The notes below the pieces were generated by a model that ran no database searches, was not told the origin of the DNA, and saw only the letters and a program-made list of their open reading frames with translations. From Flaccisagitta enflata (Eukaryota; Chaetognatha; Sagittoidea; Aphragmophora): a stretch of DNA of 64,000 nucleotides. The stretch spans positions 44,144,001 through 44,208,000 of the forward strand of contig OZ231128.1 of the NCBI GenBank assembly GCA_965153355.1, read 5' to 3'. Positions 52,979-64,000 of the stretch are shown in pieces. Numbering within the stretch: the first letter of the stretch is position 1; each line of letters begins with the position of its first letter. Both the position numbers and the translations under genes were made by a program.

Positions 52979-55900
52979 GATTGAGTCGAAAAGTGTAAAC
53001 ACCAGCATTTCAGATGCTTTTGTTTATGTTTGTGTGTGGGGGTGTGGATTGGGGTTGGGCGCCCCTTCTCACTTGTCCGTAATGATATTGTGACCGCGCA
53101 CCACTTCATTTTAAACGCCAAGAATCACAGACAAGGCCGTAGCAATCCAAATTCGATGGCGGAGGAACCCGTTGCGGACGAAATTCTCGAGAGCGACACC
53201 AAGGTGCCGCATCCTGTTGCATATTTTAAGATACAAGCGCATACTTGTCTGTTGGTTGATCTGCTGGCTGGTCAATTAGGCGTTTTTTTTATTTGTTTGA
53301 GTAGTTGGTTTTCTGAGTAAATTACAGAGATGTCTTGTAACGAATTGAAGGTTGAAAAGTTGACGCGTAGACGGAAAAATCACAAGTTTGGCTGCGTTAC
53401 TAAAGTCGGCATGAAAGACAAGAAGCAGAAGGCGTCGATTATCCAGAGGGAAAATCAGAGGCGGGACCACGCCAATGCTGCTCTTGTGGATTTGGGAGAT
53501 CCGTGGGACAACGTCTCATTTCAAGAGAAGAAAAGATTTGGTTTACATTACTACTACAAAGCGATCAAAGAAAATCCGTCATATGGATCTCACAAAGATG
53601 CGATGTTGCACGCGGCGGAGATGGTTCGCGTATCTGCTAGTACCATTCTCAATTGGGTTTCCGAGTACGAAGAACTCGGGGAAGTTAAGTCTGACGGTAG
53701 GGGAAAGCATTCCTCTACAAAATCGCCGATGGACGATTCGGAGTTCCGATCGTCTCTTCATGACTTCGTGAAGGTGACCCTATGTTATTCAACTCTGTGT
53801 CACTCTGTCATAAATGTTCTCATTCTCTGTCTGTTGGTCAGTAACGCATTTGTTTGCAAATTTGTTTGGCACACCTCCCTGGCCTACTTGGCCTTGTTTA
53901 ATCCTTTTAGGCACTGTCATTTTATGAATTCAGTCATTTTCAGTAAATATAAGTCATTTTTAGACAATTTAGTCATAAAGGTATTTCTAGACATTCCTAG
54001 CATTGTGAGTCATTTTAAGTAATTAAAAGTCATTTATATATGTCTTTTATTCGTTAGCAAATTGCAACATGCAACAGTTCATACCATACAGCAAATACTA
54101 TATTCTACTTTATAGTCAGTTTAAGTCATTTAGGTTCTTTTAACAAATAGCTCAATTCGGAAAAGAAGAAGGGACCCGCCATGACGTGCAAGGATGTTGT
54201 CAAATGGGTTACCGATTTTTACGATTTGACTGAAGATGAGGCTTACTCGGAAAGGACTGTGGGAATTTGGCTCCATAGACTTGGGTCAGTAGTGTTTTCC
54301 TTAAATCACGCAATCTCTCACATCCCATATCACATGAATACAAAGCCGGATACACAGCACCAGCGCCTCGGACGGTTGGGCAGGGGCAGTAATGTGAAAA
54401 CTGCTCGTAATTCAGAAATGTTACAGACCAGCCAACAGACTAAAAATTCTTTCTAAGTATGATGAGAATGGAAAAACTGCATACACGCTAGTCAGCGACT
54501 TTGTCAGTATGTAGATTTACATTTATATGCAGCGCATAGGACAGTGCGCCATTTTTTCTTGACTAGATTCTAGTATGAATATCGGGTTTTTTCAATCCTG
54601 TCTTGTTAAATTACAAGTATTTCTAATACTGTCCCTGGAAATTAGATTTTCCGTCAACGTGTCCAAGAAAGGAATTTATTACGACGGGCATGAACGTCCC
54701 GACGTTATTCTGAGTCGGGGAAAATTTGCGGATGAGTTCAATTATTGGCGAGAAAAGTGTGTCAAGTTCGATGACGAGACGTTGAAAGCTACGAATGAAG
54801 ATGCCGCTTATATAATGGCCAGCCTTGACCAGAAGGCGCATCACAGCAACGATGTGATAAAAAGGTGAGACTCCAAAAAATATTGATTTAATGAAAGGAA
54901 ACTATTATTATCTCCTCAGAGCAACGTCTTTTGAGCGGGGGAATTTTGTTCATTTTCAATTTTCAATTTCCAATTCTGCTACTAAAGACGTTGGACTCTT
55001 GGTGATTCCGCGCCACCCGGTCCGAAGTCCATGGGGGCTATGGTCATGTCATGCGATGTGATCACAGAGATTTGGGGACCCTTGCGGTATTCTGATGATG
55101 TCTGGCCCGAAGTGAAGAAAGAACCAGATGTGCAGGAAGAGATAAAGAATACATCGGAGGAGCAAGCGAGAAGGGCGGGGTCTATTCTGAATCCATCCCG
55201 CGATGGATACTATGAGTCCAAACGTTTTCTTAAGGTAAACAGAGTTTTTTTTTCTTTTGTTTTAGTCGCATGCTTGCGGCTCTCATCTGCCATGTCAGAC
55301 CATCTGTGATCAGTTATCTATTTGGTATGATGGGTAAGAATGAATTTATATAACCATCCTAAAAGGACGCGGAGAAAATTTCCAAAATCGCCCGTAGAAA
55401 CTCCCAAGGGAAACACGGAGTTGTTATACTCTTAGACAACAGCCCCATACACTGCAAAAAAGCCGAGGACAGCCTCAATGCACGATCCATGAATGTCGGG
55501 AGTGGCGGCAAGCAGCCTATTATGCGAAAAGGCTTCTTCTTCAAAGACAATAAACGGGTGGGTTTCAATTTCTGGGGCTTCATTTTTAGTTACACCCCGC
55601 ATTGTCGGTTGGTTGGTTGGTCGGTTGGTCGGTTGGTTGATTGGTCGGTCAGTCGGTCGGTTGGTCCGTTGATAGATATTCGCAGTCTCGTCCCCGACAA
55701 ATCAGATACTTTTAAAAAAATTTTTGTGTTCATTCGTGAGCACACGTCCAAAAAGGGATGTGTGTGCGTGGAGGGGGGGGGGAGGGTAGGGCGTGGATGG
55801 TGGTTTGGCGCCCCTGCCCACCTGTCCATAACAATATTGTAATTCCGCATTACTTGTTGGTTGGCTAGTTAGTCAACTTTCTGCTTTTTGCGGTTACCAC

Positions 55901-57064
55901 TTCTGCCCATAGAATCTGCGATGATATAAGGCATGTCCTAATATTCTTTAAAACATTATGGTAGATCGACCAGTCCATGGTTTGGGAGAGTGGTCCAATG
56001 AAGGGCAAGCCAAAGGGTTTAAAAGCCGTCTGTACGGAACGATTTGGAGAAGATGCAGTGAAAGGATTGCGTCAAGATGGTCTGATCGCATTACTCGAAA
56101 AGGAATTGGACTTCAGGTGCAAGAAATATGGATTACAAAGATATCCTCAATGTATTGCATCAAATCCATAGAAACGAATTATGCGGGAAAGTAAAGTAAA
56201 CATAGCCACGACAAATGCATTCAGAAATGCAAAGACGATGGTAGAAGAACAAGCGGAAGCGCGCGGGGATGTTATCATATTTTGTCCGAAGTTCCACCCC
56301 GAACTATCTCCGATCGAATCCGCTTATCGTGAAGTTGCGAAGAAACTCCGCATAGACAATGTCGTTGGATTGAGCCGAGGTACAGCTTGGGTCTGTCAGT
56401 CTGCGAAGAAGTCTGTTTTTAGTCAATTGGTCGGCCCCCTATTTACTTTTTTAGGTTGTTGCAGTCTTTGGCCCCACTGCTCAGGCTCAAATGACCCAGT
56501 GACCTCAAATACAGCACCTGCTAACCCTCACTAGATTGGGGTAGCTGTGTGTCCGGCCATTATTGGTTCCGTCTCTGCTCACACTTTGTGACCATTTCAT
56601 TTCTTTTCATTTTTAGTCGCGGACACGCGACTCTACACCTTGCCATGTCGGTCGGTAGGTCCGTCGGTCCATCACATTTTTGATTTCCGGGCGGTTTTCG
56701 CTTTACTGCTCCTGCCCAACCGTCCGTGACTATCCTGCCGTGTATCCGGCCTTGTTTTATTTCTCTCAATCAAGTGAGTGTCTAAAAAACTCGTTTTACC
56801 GTATACATTTATGCAGGGTTCTTCGAACGCGTGTCGGAAGCTTTGAATGTTGTCACTCAAGAGAGATGTGTGATCTACTTTCGGTCTGCGCGGCGCTACT
56901 TAGAGCTTTATGCTATAGGTGTCGAGGGACGCGATATCCCGGAAGCGATGCGTCAAATGCGCAAACACAGAAAGCATAGGGCCGGCGATTTGCTAGATGA
57001 CGATCGTCCCTCACAACGCGGCAAAAATTCGCACAAAAAGAGCCGCATTGAGAAATTGAAATAA
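52756..57064 (+). CDS. DDE transposase of the 7-kb element, 9 exons, one in-frame TAG
   Basis: Seen: exons 52756-52784, 53131-53203, 53330-53773, 54151-54284, 54646-54864, 54988-55234, 55366-55557, 55965-56379 and 56817-57064 join in phase to 2001 nt (667 codons including the final TAA). Motifs in order: a helix-turn-helix-like N-terminal region (ASTILNWVSEYEELGE and VKWVTDFYDL), KKGIYYDGHERPDV, Asp288 in SLDQKAHHSND, Asp406 in VVILLDNSPIH, GKPKGLKAV, and Glu564 in FHPELSPIES. The tail is Lys/Arg-rich. Known: DNSPIH and PELSPIE match the second Asp and the Glu motifs of Tc1/mariner DDE enzymes. The YDGHERPDV and GKPKGLK motifs recall a DDE family common in fungi and some animals. Odd: TAG at 56169-56171 (codon 515) interrupts an otherwise open, conserved exon just before the Glu. 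The first two exons are less certain than the rest. Confidence 0.8.
52901..52976. repeat. (CT)n inside the 7-kb transposon
   Basis: About 37 units in the first transposase intron. Confidence 0.95.
52977..53106 (-). mobile_element. Family B fragment inside the 7-kb transposon
   Basis: GTGATTGAGTCGAAAAGTG, GGTTGGGCGCCCCTTCTCAC and TGATATTGTGACCGCGCACC match the B core and start. The hairpin end is replaced by a (CT)n array. Confidence 0.55.
54343..54450 (+). mobile_element. Family A fragment in a transposase intron
   Basis: CAAAGCCGGATACACAGCACC, GGACGGTTGGGCAGGGGC and CAGACCAGCCAACAGAC. Confidence 0.55.
55586..55857 (-). mobile_element. Family B element in a transposase intron
   Basis: TTTTTAGTTACACCCCGCATTG start lacking the hairpin, GGTTGGTCGGTTGGTCGG tract, then CCCCTGCCCACCTGTCC and TAATTCCGCATTACTTGTT. 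Confidence 0.6.
56412..56562 (-). mobile_element. Family A fragment in the last transposase intron
   Basis: CTGCTCAGGCTCAAATGACC, CAAATACAGCACCTGCTAACC and GGTAGCTGTGTGTCCGGCC match the A core and start; the hairpin end is eroded. Confidence 0.5.
56612..56757 (-). mobile_element. Family A element, full length, in the last transposase intron
   Basis: TTTTTAGTCGCGGACACGCGACT start, GTCGGTCGGTAGG tract, and CGTGTATCCGGCCTTGTTT end. Confidence 0.8.
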
Positions 57065-57216
57065 ACTTATGATTAACGATTATGAAATGTTAACCTTGAT
57101 TTAACACACATGATAATCGTTGAGATGATGCATCACCAGTATGAACAGTTTGCATAGCCTGATACATTACAGTCTTCCTGATTCCTGTTTCCGCCCCCCA
57201 AACACTTATAAATACA

Positions 57217-58177
57217 ATTTGCATAATCTGCTACAGTACAGTCCAACATTATTTAGTACAAATTTTTTAAAAAAATAAAGCAAATGCTTATTTTTTTTAT
57301 TACAATGGACTTGATTGATATAAAGAAGAAAGATTATGTTCATTCAGATATGAAAATCCTCAATTTTCCCTGTTTTTGATCTATTTGACCTGACTTATCA
57401 ACTTCGAACATCTGTTACAGGCGAACCTCTTGACCGATTAAGCTAAAATTTTAGGTGAAGTTAGGGCACATATGGGTTGTTATTCACACCAAAGATTAAG
57501 TACCTGGAGCAACAGGAACAGTTTTTATAAAACTTTGAAAAATGGGTTATTTTTGCAATTTTTACAAAAAAAAAAAATTTTTTAAGGGGTCAAAGTGGCA
57601 AAATTTTTTATGGAAGTGTAAATTTATTAAACACATAGACAAAATATGAAGATTGGTGAAAAAATTTTTTGGAAAAATTTTTTTTTTTGGAAAAAACTTA
57701 AAAACTCAAAATTTTCAATATTTTAAAATTTCATAGCTCTCTTAGATATAAGTCTATACAGCTGAAATTTTGCACACATGTTAGTCCACCCTAAGACTAC
57801 TTCCACACCAAAAATTATTGTTCTAACCCAAAAAATGAAGCAGATATACCACTTTTTGTGTTTTTGGGGTTTTTGGTGCCGTAACCATAAAAATCGTCGG
57901 AAAATCCCTACCAAAAAATGAAATTTGTCAAGATGAAATTCACAAACTAGTACAAACTTGAAAAAAAAATCTAATGTTATTTTCATAGCCAAAATCTTGA
58001 AAAAAAACCATAAAAATTGTTTGTAAAAAAAAATGAAATTGTCGAAATCGCTCCAAAACCTTATGCAATATAGACGACCTATAGGTGCATTATGCGGTAA
58101 AAAATTTCAGCTTGAATCATAGCGGTTTGGCAGATATCGCTTCCCTGGAGTTGGTCAATTCTTCGATTCTCGTACTG
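57217..58177 (-). repeat. Right terminal inverted repeat of the 7-kb transposon
   Basis: 961-bp inverted copy of 51176-52138. It begins ATTTGCATAATCTGC and ends ...CTCGTACTG, followed by TA. Short open frames within it are shadows and also occur in the left arm. Confidence 0.9.
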
Positions 58178-58368
58178 TAACTCCCACCATCGGTTGTTGT
58201 TCGAGCCGGGGAATTGTACCCGGATGCATGTCGCATTACCTTTGGCGTCACTTGGCAAATAGAAACTATGTGCCTTCACCTTTGAGCGACCTACCGTCGG
58301 TCCTCATATCCGTTCCCGTTGGTGAAATATAGCACGCGCCTGGAACAGTCTTGTAAACCATTTGCATG

Positions 58369-58696
58369 TGCGTCCTCGCACCTCTATAAGAGCTCATGTC
58401 CATTGGTCCATCAGTCGGTTGGTTGGTCGGTCCGTCACGCAAACGTTTCAACCGCACAAAGCCGTCAATTCCGACATTTTTCCTCATTTCTAGTAACTCT
58501 CATGCCTTCCCATATTCAATGTGCAGATAATGATGCAAAATATATGGCGAAACACTGAATTTTCCTTGCCGTCTTATCAAATGTTCATGACCGGATAAGG
58601 TCGTAATCAAATCACCCTTGAGCAATCACCATGGTCATCACCGTTAGGTAAACCAACTGCCCGCGACAAGGGCTGCCATGTATCCAGCCTTGTTTA

Positions 58697-58697
<1 letters not shown>
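58369..58697 (-). mobile_element. Family A element, diverged
   Basis: TGCGTCCTCGCACCTCTATAAG hairpin-like start, GGTTGGTTGGTCGGTCC tract, and TGCCATGTATCCAGCCTTG end. Confidence 0.5.
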
Positions 58698-58699
<2 letters not shown>

Positions 58700-58769
<70 letters not shown>

Positions 58770-58817
58770 TCACACACTCACACACTCACTCACTCACTCA
58801 CTCACTCACTCACTCAC

Positions 58818-58861
<44 letters not shown>

Positions 58862-58918
58862 ACTCACTCACTCACTCACTCACTCACTCACTCACTCACT
58901 CACTCACTCACTCTCTCT
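58700..58918. repeat. (CT)n / (CACT)n composite
   Basis: Two CT blocks alternate with two CACT blocks. Confidence 0.95.
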
Positions 58919-59171
58919 GGTTGAGCCACTTCTCAACTTCCTCTCATGTGCCGCCTGCCAAAGTTGCTCAACGGACCCATCGCGTCTTCTTTGTCTTAAC
59001 GCGATCCTCATGCAAATCGAGTAAAATGAGATTTTTTTTCTTTCTTTTTTTTTAGCTTATGCCGGTGCTGTCTTGAAAGAATATAAAAAAAAGCATAAAA
59101 CTAGCAAAAGAAGAATGTAAAGAAAACAGAAGAAAAAAAAGGAGAAGAAGAAAAAAAAGAATAAAAAAGGA

Positions 59172-59221
59172 AAGAAGAAGAAGAAGAAGAAGAAGAAGAA
59201 GAAGAAGAAGAAGAAGAAGAA

Positions 59222-59313
<92 letters not shown>

Positions 59314-59314
59314 C

Positions 59315-59386
<72 letters not shown>

Positions 59387-59495
59387 AAGAAGAAGAAGAA
59401 GAAGAAGAAGAAGAAGAAAAAGAAGAAGAAGAAGAAGAAGAAGAAGAAAAGAAGAAGAAGAAGAAGAAGAAAAGAAGAAGAAGAAGAAGAAGAAG

Positions 59496-59557
<62 letters not shown>

Positions 59558-59711
59558 AAAAAGAAGAAGAAGAAGAAGAAGAAGAAGAAGAAGAAGAAGA
59601 AGAAGAAGAAGAAGAAGAAGAAGAAGAAGACGAAGAAGAAGAATGGACTGAAGAAATAGAAGAAGATGAGAAAGATGAGAAAGATAAGAAAGAAAGAAGA
59701 AGAAGAAGAAA

Positions 59712-59791
<80 letters not shown>

Positions 59792-59795
59792 ATTA
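59172..59795. repeat. (GAA)n / (GAT)n alternating blocks
   Basis: At least three GAA and three GAT blocks with sharp switches. Poly-Met/Arg/Ser/Phe frames are artefacts. Confidence 0.95.
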
Positions 59796-61370
59796 TGTTG
59801 AAGAATTGAAAAGGGAAAAAATGAAGGAGAAAGGAAGAAAAAAGTAGAATTGAATTAGAGAAAGAATAGTTAAACAGATAAAGAAACAGAAGAGAAAAAG
59901 CAAAAAATAGGCAAAAAATTAGAACCGAGGAAAAGAACTTGAAGAAAATTGTTTCACGAAAAAAAAGAAAAGATGGGGAGGTGGTAACGAAGAAATAAAG
60001 TTCGCAGCTCAAAGACCGGAGGAAAAAAAAGATTTAAAGGTTTCCTTCACCATCAACTTCCTTACGGAGAGCCAACGACAAAGACAGAAAGTCAGACAGA
60101 CAGATTAGACTGGCAGAGAGACAAACAGAGGCATAGGTGAAAAAAGAGGCGCACATATTTCTTGGTTTATCTGCTGTTCTCATTTCCTATTTGAGTCACT
60201 TTAATGCCTCAAACCATTACACGGTTTTGTCTGGCCATTCCGACGGCATGAGTTTGTTTGTTGTCTTTCACTTTTTTTTCTACTTTCTAATATCGTGGTC
60301 ACTGTCGCAAAAGTGCGGTAAGGACGAACAGCTTTTTTTTCGTGTTTCATCATTTTCTTTTTACTTTTCACTTATTGCAAACCAAGAAAAAATAGAATAC
60401 ATACATTTGCTGAAGAAGGAATATAATTTGATTAATTTCCATATTTTTTCTCTTCTTCTGCTGCATAGTTTTATCGCCATTCTAGATAAGGAAACTGATT
60501 ACCAGGTATACCAAGTTCTCAGGTGGACAGACCTGTACATTCTGCTTTCCTTCCGAGTAGCAGGATTTGTCTACTCAAACCTTCCGACTCGTCTATGTTG
60601 ATAACTTTTTCTACCACGCGAATCAAAAAAATAGACGCACTTTTAAATGACCATTTTAGCCATTTTTTCTTTGATTTCAAGTTAAATGTTTTGCACTAGT
60701 TAATAGCCCAGTTTTTAAGCTTTAAGAATCACTAAGAAAAAGTTCTTAATCTGGAGGCGTTTGGGCGTAGTAAAAAATAGAGTAAAAATAGTCAAAAAAC
60801 GTTTTCACAATTCTATGAGAGAAAAAGAATTCAAGATAATCAGTGTTTCTCTTTGATGAGCTATAACTTTAAAACCGTTTAAGATACAAACTTGGGATTG
60901 GTCTATAATGAAAGAAAATTCAAAAATCTTCAAAATTACTTTGACTGAAAAATAGTTGAAGGTTTTTCTTAAGGATTTTTATAAGAAAAAGAAACAATAA
61001 ACAATTATTTTAATGATTTTGTATTTTGTCAGGTGCTCAAAATACTAGTTGTCTTTGACTGGCTGTAACTTTTAAACGGTTTGAGATACAGACCTGGGAC
61101 TGGTCTAGATTGAAAGAAAATTCAAAAATCTTCAAAATATTTTCAAAGGAAAAAATTTTTGATAATTTTTTTTGTATGTTCTATCAGTAAATGATCAGGT
61201 GCATATTTTTTTTTGATACGCTTGGTATGACCACTACTGTTTCCAGTTTCCAGAATTAAAAGACCTAAGCCATTCTTTTCTATTATATCAGTAAAGTGTA
61301 CATCTTTTAATATAGTAGTAAATAACAGTATCATATTGCTATTTTTTTTCTAAAAATCCGTCAATCTTTT
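59796..61370. other. AT-rich, no supported gene
   Basis: The 154-residue frame at 60137-60601 is Phe/Ser/Leu-rich, as expected from AT-rich DNA, and has no recognised motif. Confidence 0.4.
60860..61150. repeat. ~200-bp tandem duplication, two diverged copies
   Basis: Both contain ACCGTTTAAGATACA- or ACGGTTTGAGATACA-type sequence, a TTGGTCTA or CTGGTCTA block and GAAAGAAAATTCAAAAATC. Similar wording recurs near 29690. Confidence 0.6.
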
Positions 61371-61787
61371 CATATGTTTGTTTACCCAACTCTGTCAGTC
61401 TATTCCCTGTCCTTCACTCCTTCTACTTTTTCCTCTTCTCATTTTTTTTTCATTTACTTCTTCTTTCTTTTGTTCTTCTTTTCTTTTTCTCCTTGTTTTT
61501 TTTTCTCTTTGTTTTTTTTTCTTCTTTCTTCTTTCTTCTTTCTTTTTTTTTTTTTTAATTTTCTTCTTCTTCTTCTCTCAAAAATTTCCGAGGTACCTCC
61601 TGATCTTCCGAGTAGCGGCGCTACTCGCTACTACAGAATGTACAGGTCTGCAGGTGGACTGAAATCTCGTAAATTCCTCCCCTGCCATGATGTATGAAGA
61701 AGGCATGTACATATCTTTTACACGTAAATGACAAAAGAGATACAGTATGGTGTGTGTGGTATCTTATGATCTCATCTAGCAATTTCT

Positions 61788-62000
61788 TGTTTTTTGTTTT
61801 TTGTTTTTTGTTTTTTGTTTTTTGTTTTTTGTTTTTTGTTTTTTGTTTTTTGTTTTTTGTTTTTTGTTTTTTGTTTTTTGTTTTTTGTTTTTTGTTTTTT
61901 GTTTTTTTTTTTTTTTTGTTTTTTTTTTGTTTTTTTTTGTTTTTTGTTTTTTTGTTTTTTGTTTTTCGCTTTTCGCTTTTCGTTTTTCGTTTTTCGTTTT
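61788..62000. repeat. (GTTTTTT)n heptamer array
   Basis: Shifts to CGTTTTT and then to GTTTCTT-type units up to 62160. Open frames on both strands are artefacts. Confidence 0.9.
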
Positions 62001-62257
62001 TCGTTTTTCGGTTTTTTTTTTTCGTTTCTTTTTTTGTGTTTCTCTTGTTTCTTGTTCCTTGTTTCTTGTTTCTTACTTCCTTTTTCTTGCTTCTTGTTTC
62101 TTGTTTCCTGTTTCTTGTTTTTTTGTTTCCTGTTTCCCGTTTCTTGTTTCTTGTTTCTCCGCTGTATGTTAAGCCAGTTGCGCACAAACAATACATGAAA
62201 TTAGCATACACTATTTCAAATACTTTGTCAATATCAGAGACTTAAAGATTAAAATGT

Positions 62258-62465
62258 TTTAAGTCGCGTACTACGCGACTCTACACCCCGCTTTGTCAGT
62301 CCGTTGGTCCGTACGTCAATCTGTCCATCCGTTGGTCCATCGGATTGTCACAATTTACTTTTTTCTTTGCTTTCTTTGGCCACACTGCTCCGGCCAAAAT
62401 AATCAAGTTACCTCAAATACCCCATCCGTACGTGACTGGGGTAGCCGTATTTCCGACCTTGTTTG
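62258..62465 (-). mobile_element. Family A element, full length
   Basis: TTTAAGTCGCGTACTACGCGAC start, TCCGTTGGTCCG tract, and GGGGTAGCCGTATTTCC plus GACCTTGTT end. Confidence 0.75.
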
Positions 62466-62469
62466 TTTT

Positions 62470-62520
62470 TGGGCAGCGGCCCCTAAAAGGATGAAGTCCT
62501 GTACTATCTAGGCGGAAAAA
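62470..62520. mobile_element. Family C fragment
   Basis: TTGGGCAGCGGCCCCTAAAAGG followed by GAAGTCCTGTAC matches the family C terminus. It directly follows a family A copy. Confidence 0.4.
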
Positions 62521-62551
62521 ATCTTTCGGTACGTTTACATGTATATTTCAG

Positions 62552-62641
62552 GTTAGAATCAACCAAACTCAAAAAAATCGGTGAGATAATTAAAATTCTT
62601 CAAATTTGCAAGAGATTGACGCAAACCGCATCCTTCTAGCT
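62552..62641 (+). other. Inverted, diverged copy of the exon-like segment
   Basis: Reads KIGEIIKILQICKRLTQTASF then TAG, against KIGDINEALRICKQATQTASV on the other strand. Similarity extends a little past the stops (CTAGCTC.A.GCGTT), so it could be coding paralogy or a decayed foldback element. Confidence 0.4.
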
Positions 62642-62761
62642 CTATGCGTTCAAAACTATTCAACTTTGATTAAAATACTTGAGTTTCACTTTTGCCATTT
62701 TCCCACAATCTTCTGTTGATATCATTTCACTCTTTTTTTTATTACTTCTAAACGCCTTGAG

Positions 62762-62962
62762 CTAGACAGATGCGGTTTGCGTTGCCTGCTTGCAAATTCG
62801 AAGGGCTTCATTTATGTCACCGATTTTTCTATGATTTGATGATTCTTTTGAAAGCTGTGTGTCTAAATGTAGTGAAAGAATAGACAATGAAATATCACAA
62901 GAAAGATCTGGAAAGCCTTCACTCCTGAGTAAGACTAACTGCTCTACAAATCGCTTCTGAGA
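62762..62962 (-). CDS. Possible last exon, minus strand, unknown product
   Basis: After a gtctcag acceptor, 66 open codons end with ATQTASV and TAG at 62762. A diverged inverted copy lies at 62550-62640 on the plus strand. No upstream exon was found, and no family is recognised. Confidence 0.3.
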   Translation of the reverse strand, partial: SQKRFVEQLVLLRSEGFPDLSCDISLSILSLHLDTQLSKESSNHRKIGDINEALRICKQATQTASV

Positions 62963-63330
62963 CAAACTGCTGCTCTGATTCAGTCAAAGGGAACTAACAA
63001 TAATTATTAATGGATTAGTAATTGATTTGTATTCATTTATATGCCAATGAATACATTTTTGTTACAGGACGAAAGATTTTTTTCGCCTAGATAGTAGGCT
63101 GGGCTCAATTTGGCTATTTTGGAATACCTCTTGCTCCAAGTGATTTTCCTTTTCTTTATGCATAATTAGAGCCCAATCTACTCACAAAATCAATTCCAAC
63201 ATGATCTTTGCAGAACGTCATTGCACTAAAAAATTGCAATATCAAGTCAAAAAAAACTTTTTTCACTTTTTTTCCTGCCATCACCAAAGTGTCAACTGAG
63301 CTGAAAGACTTTTGTGCTTGTACCGCCACA

Positions 63331-63333
63331 TGC

Positions 63334-63400
<67 letters not shown>

Positions 63401-63416
63401 GAAGTTGTTGTTGAAG

Positions 63417-63466
<50 letters not shown>

Positions 63467-63468
63467 GC

Positions 63469-63500
<32 letters not shown>
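63331..63500. repeat. (TTG)n microsatellite
   Basis: About 56 units with TTTTTG and GAAG variants. Its complement is (CAA)n, as in intron 4 of the PI-PLC-X gene. Confidence 0.95.
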
Positions 63501-63501
<1 letters not shown>

Positions 63502-64000
63502 CATTGTGGTTACCCTATGTAAAGAACAATTTGGTTTGTATCATTAATTCAGGCCTGATTTTAGTGCGAGCCCGCGAGCCTGATGCTCTCTGTTTTGCTC
63601 TTGGGCTCTCATATCTTGCGAGCTCTGAGCCCGGCAGGCTCTCTTTGGATTTGAAGTGCTCAAGCTGGTGGAGTGAAACAGTTAAAAAATCTTCATGTTT
63701 TGAGTCATTTTTTGAGCATTTTGCATATTGGATCATACAATTACTCAAGCAAACCCATACAATTGTATTACAATTAGTAATTATCACACTATTGCATCAT
63801 CTAATCAGTAACTATTTTTATGATTATACAGTATGTTTTTTTTTCGTTTGTAATATTCTATGACGACGTAATTCTTAAAGTAGTTGAGATAATTGATTTT
63901 CGCAAAAAGTTTCTGAATGGTATGGTAGATGCATTTTATGTTATTTAATTGCCGGGATGTTTTTACAAAAAATTGTTCTCTTGAACATATTTGAAACTAG
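63501..64000. other. AT-rich, no supported gene
   Basis: GCGAGCCCGCGAGCCTG and CGAGCTCTGAGCC near 63570-63630 form short GC-rich direct repeats; otherwise nothing is recognised. Confidence 0.4.

Larger units (their letters stand above)
51176..58177. mobile_element. Complete Tc1/mariner-type DNA transposon, 7.0 kb, long TIRs, TA target duplication
   Basis: Seen: near-identical inverted repeats occupy 51176-52138 and 57217-58177. Both ends start CAGTACGAGAATCGAAG and are flanked by TA (51174-51175 and 58178-58179). Between them lies a nine-exon DDE transposase on the plus strand. Known: TA target duplication, CAGT-type ends and a DDE enzyme with (N/S)PIE at the catalytic Glu define the IS630-Tc1-mariner superfamily. 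Odd: TIRs near 960 bp are far longer than typical for mariner, and the spacing between the second Asp and the Glu is about 158 residues. Family A/B fragments and two (CT)n arrays sit inside the element. Confidence 0.9.

Noticed and set aside
59101-60012. 303-residue Ser/Phe-rich protein on the minus strand
   Set aside because: Product of alternating (GAA)n and (GAT)n; no initiation context, motifs or splice support.
60137-60601. 154-residue frame with hydrophobic stretches
   Set aside because: Composition is explained by AT-rich DNA; no recognisable motif and no exon partners.

Overview
The window is eukaryotic, AT-rich, intron-bearing and dominated by repeats. It has GT-AG introns, a secreted PI-PLC-X protein spread over 13 exons, a RAG1/Transib-like transposase gene and a Tc1/mariner-type element. 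Long dinucleotide and trinucleotide arrays occur every 1-3 kb. These features fit an invertebrate animal or a close relative of animals. The sequence alone does not name the species, and I saw no bacterial-type operons, rRNA, tRNA or CRISPR arrays.

Layout. 1-11 kb: noncoding DNA with a 574-bp direct duplication, foldback elements (called family C here), a TIR element with a TGA target duplication (family D), and microsatellites. 11.3-25.2 kb (+): one host gene whose 13 exons join in perfect phase into a 448-residue secreted PI-PLC X-domain protein. Its introns carry very long SSRs, including a ~1.07-kb (CAA)n, and a foldback element with RSS-heptamer-like ends. 25-40 kb: repeats, two probable minus-strand 3' exons of an unknown gene, a hAT-type MITE with a perfect 8-bp target duplication, and minisatellites. 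40.1-44.3 kb (-): the 3' exons of a RAG1/Transib-like gene ending in a zinc knuckle, with its introns invaded by family A elements and by a second foldback element with CACAG ends. 45-51 kb: repeats, including a 1.86-kb family A element filled with minisatellite. 51.176-58.177 kb: a complete 7.0-kb DNA transposon with TA target duplication, ~960-bp terminal inverted repeats and a nine-exon DDE transposase carrying one in-frame TAG. 58-64 kb: SSRs, low-complexity DNA and a pair of inverted exon-like segments.

The main theme is mobile DNA. The commonest dispersed family (A/B, about 30 copies or fragments) begins ACAAG(G/T), has a conserved CCCCTGCCCACCCG-type core and a GGTC/GGAC tetranucleotide tract, and ends in a 16-18 nt hairpin followed by AAAAA. 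No target duplication is visible, and several copies hold kilobase-scale internal minisatellites. Nested insertions (A inside D, foldback inside A) let some boundaries be read at base level. The strongest candidates for something undescribed are this A/B family and the two foldback elements with CACAGTG/CACAATG or CACAG ends and 4-bp target duplications, one of which lies inside a RAG1-like gene.
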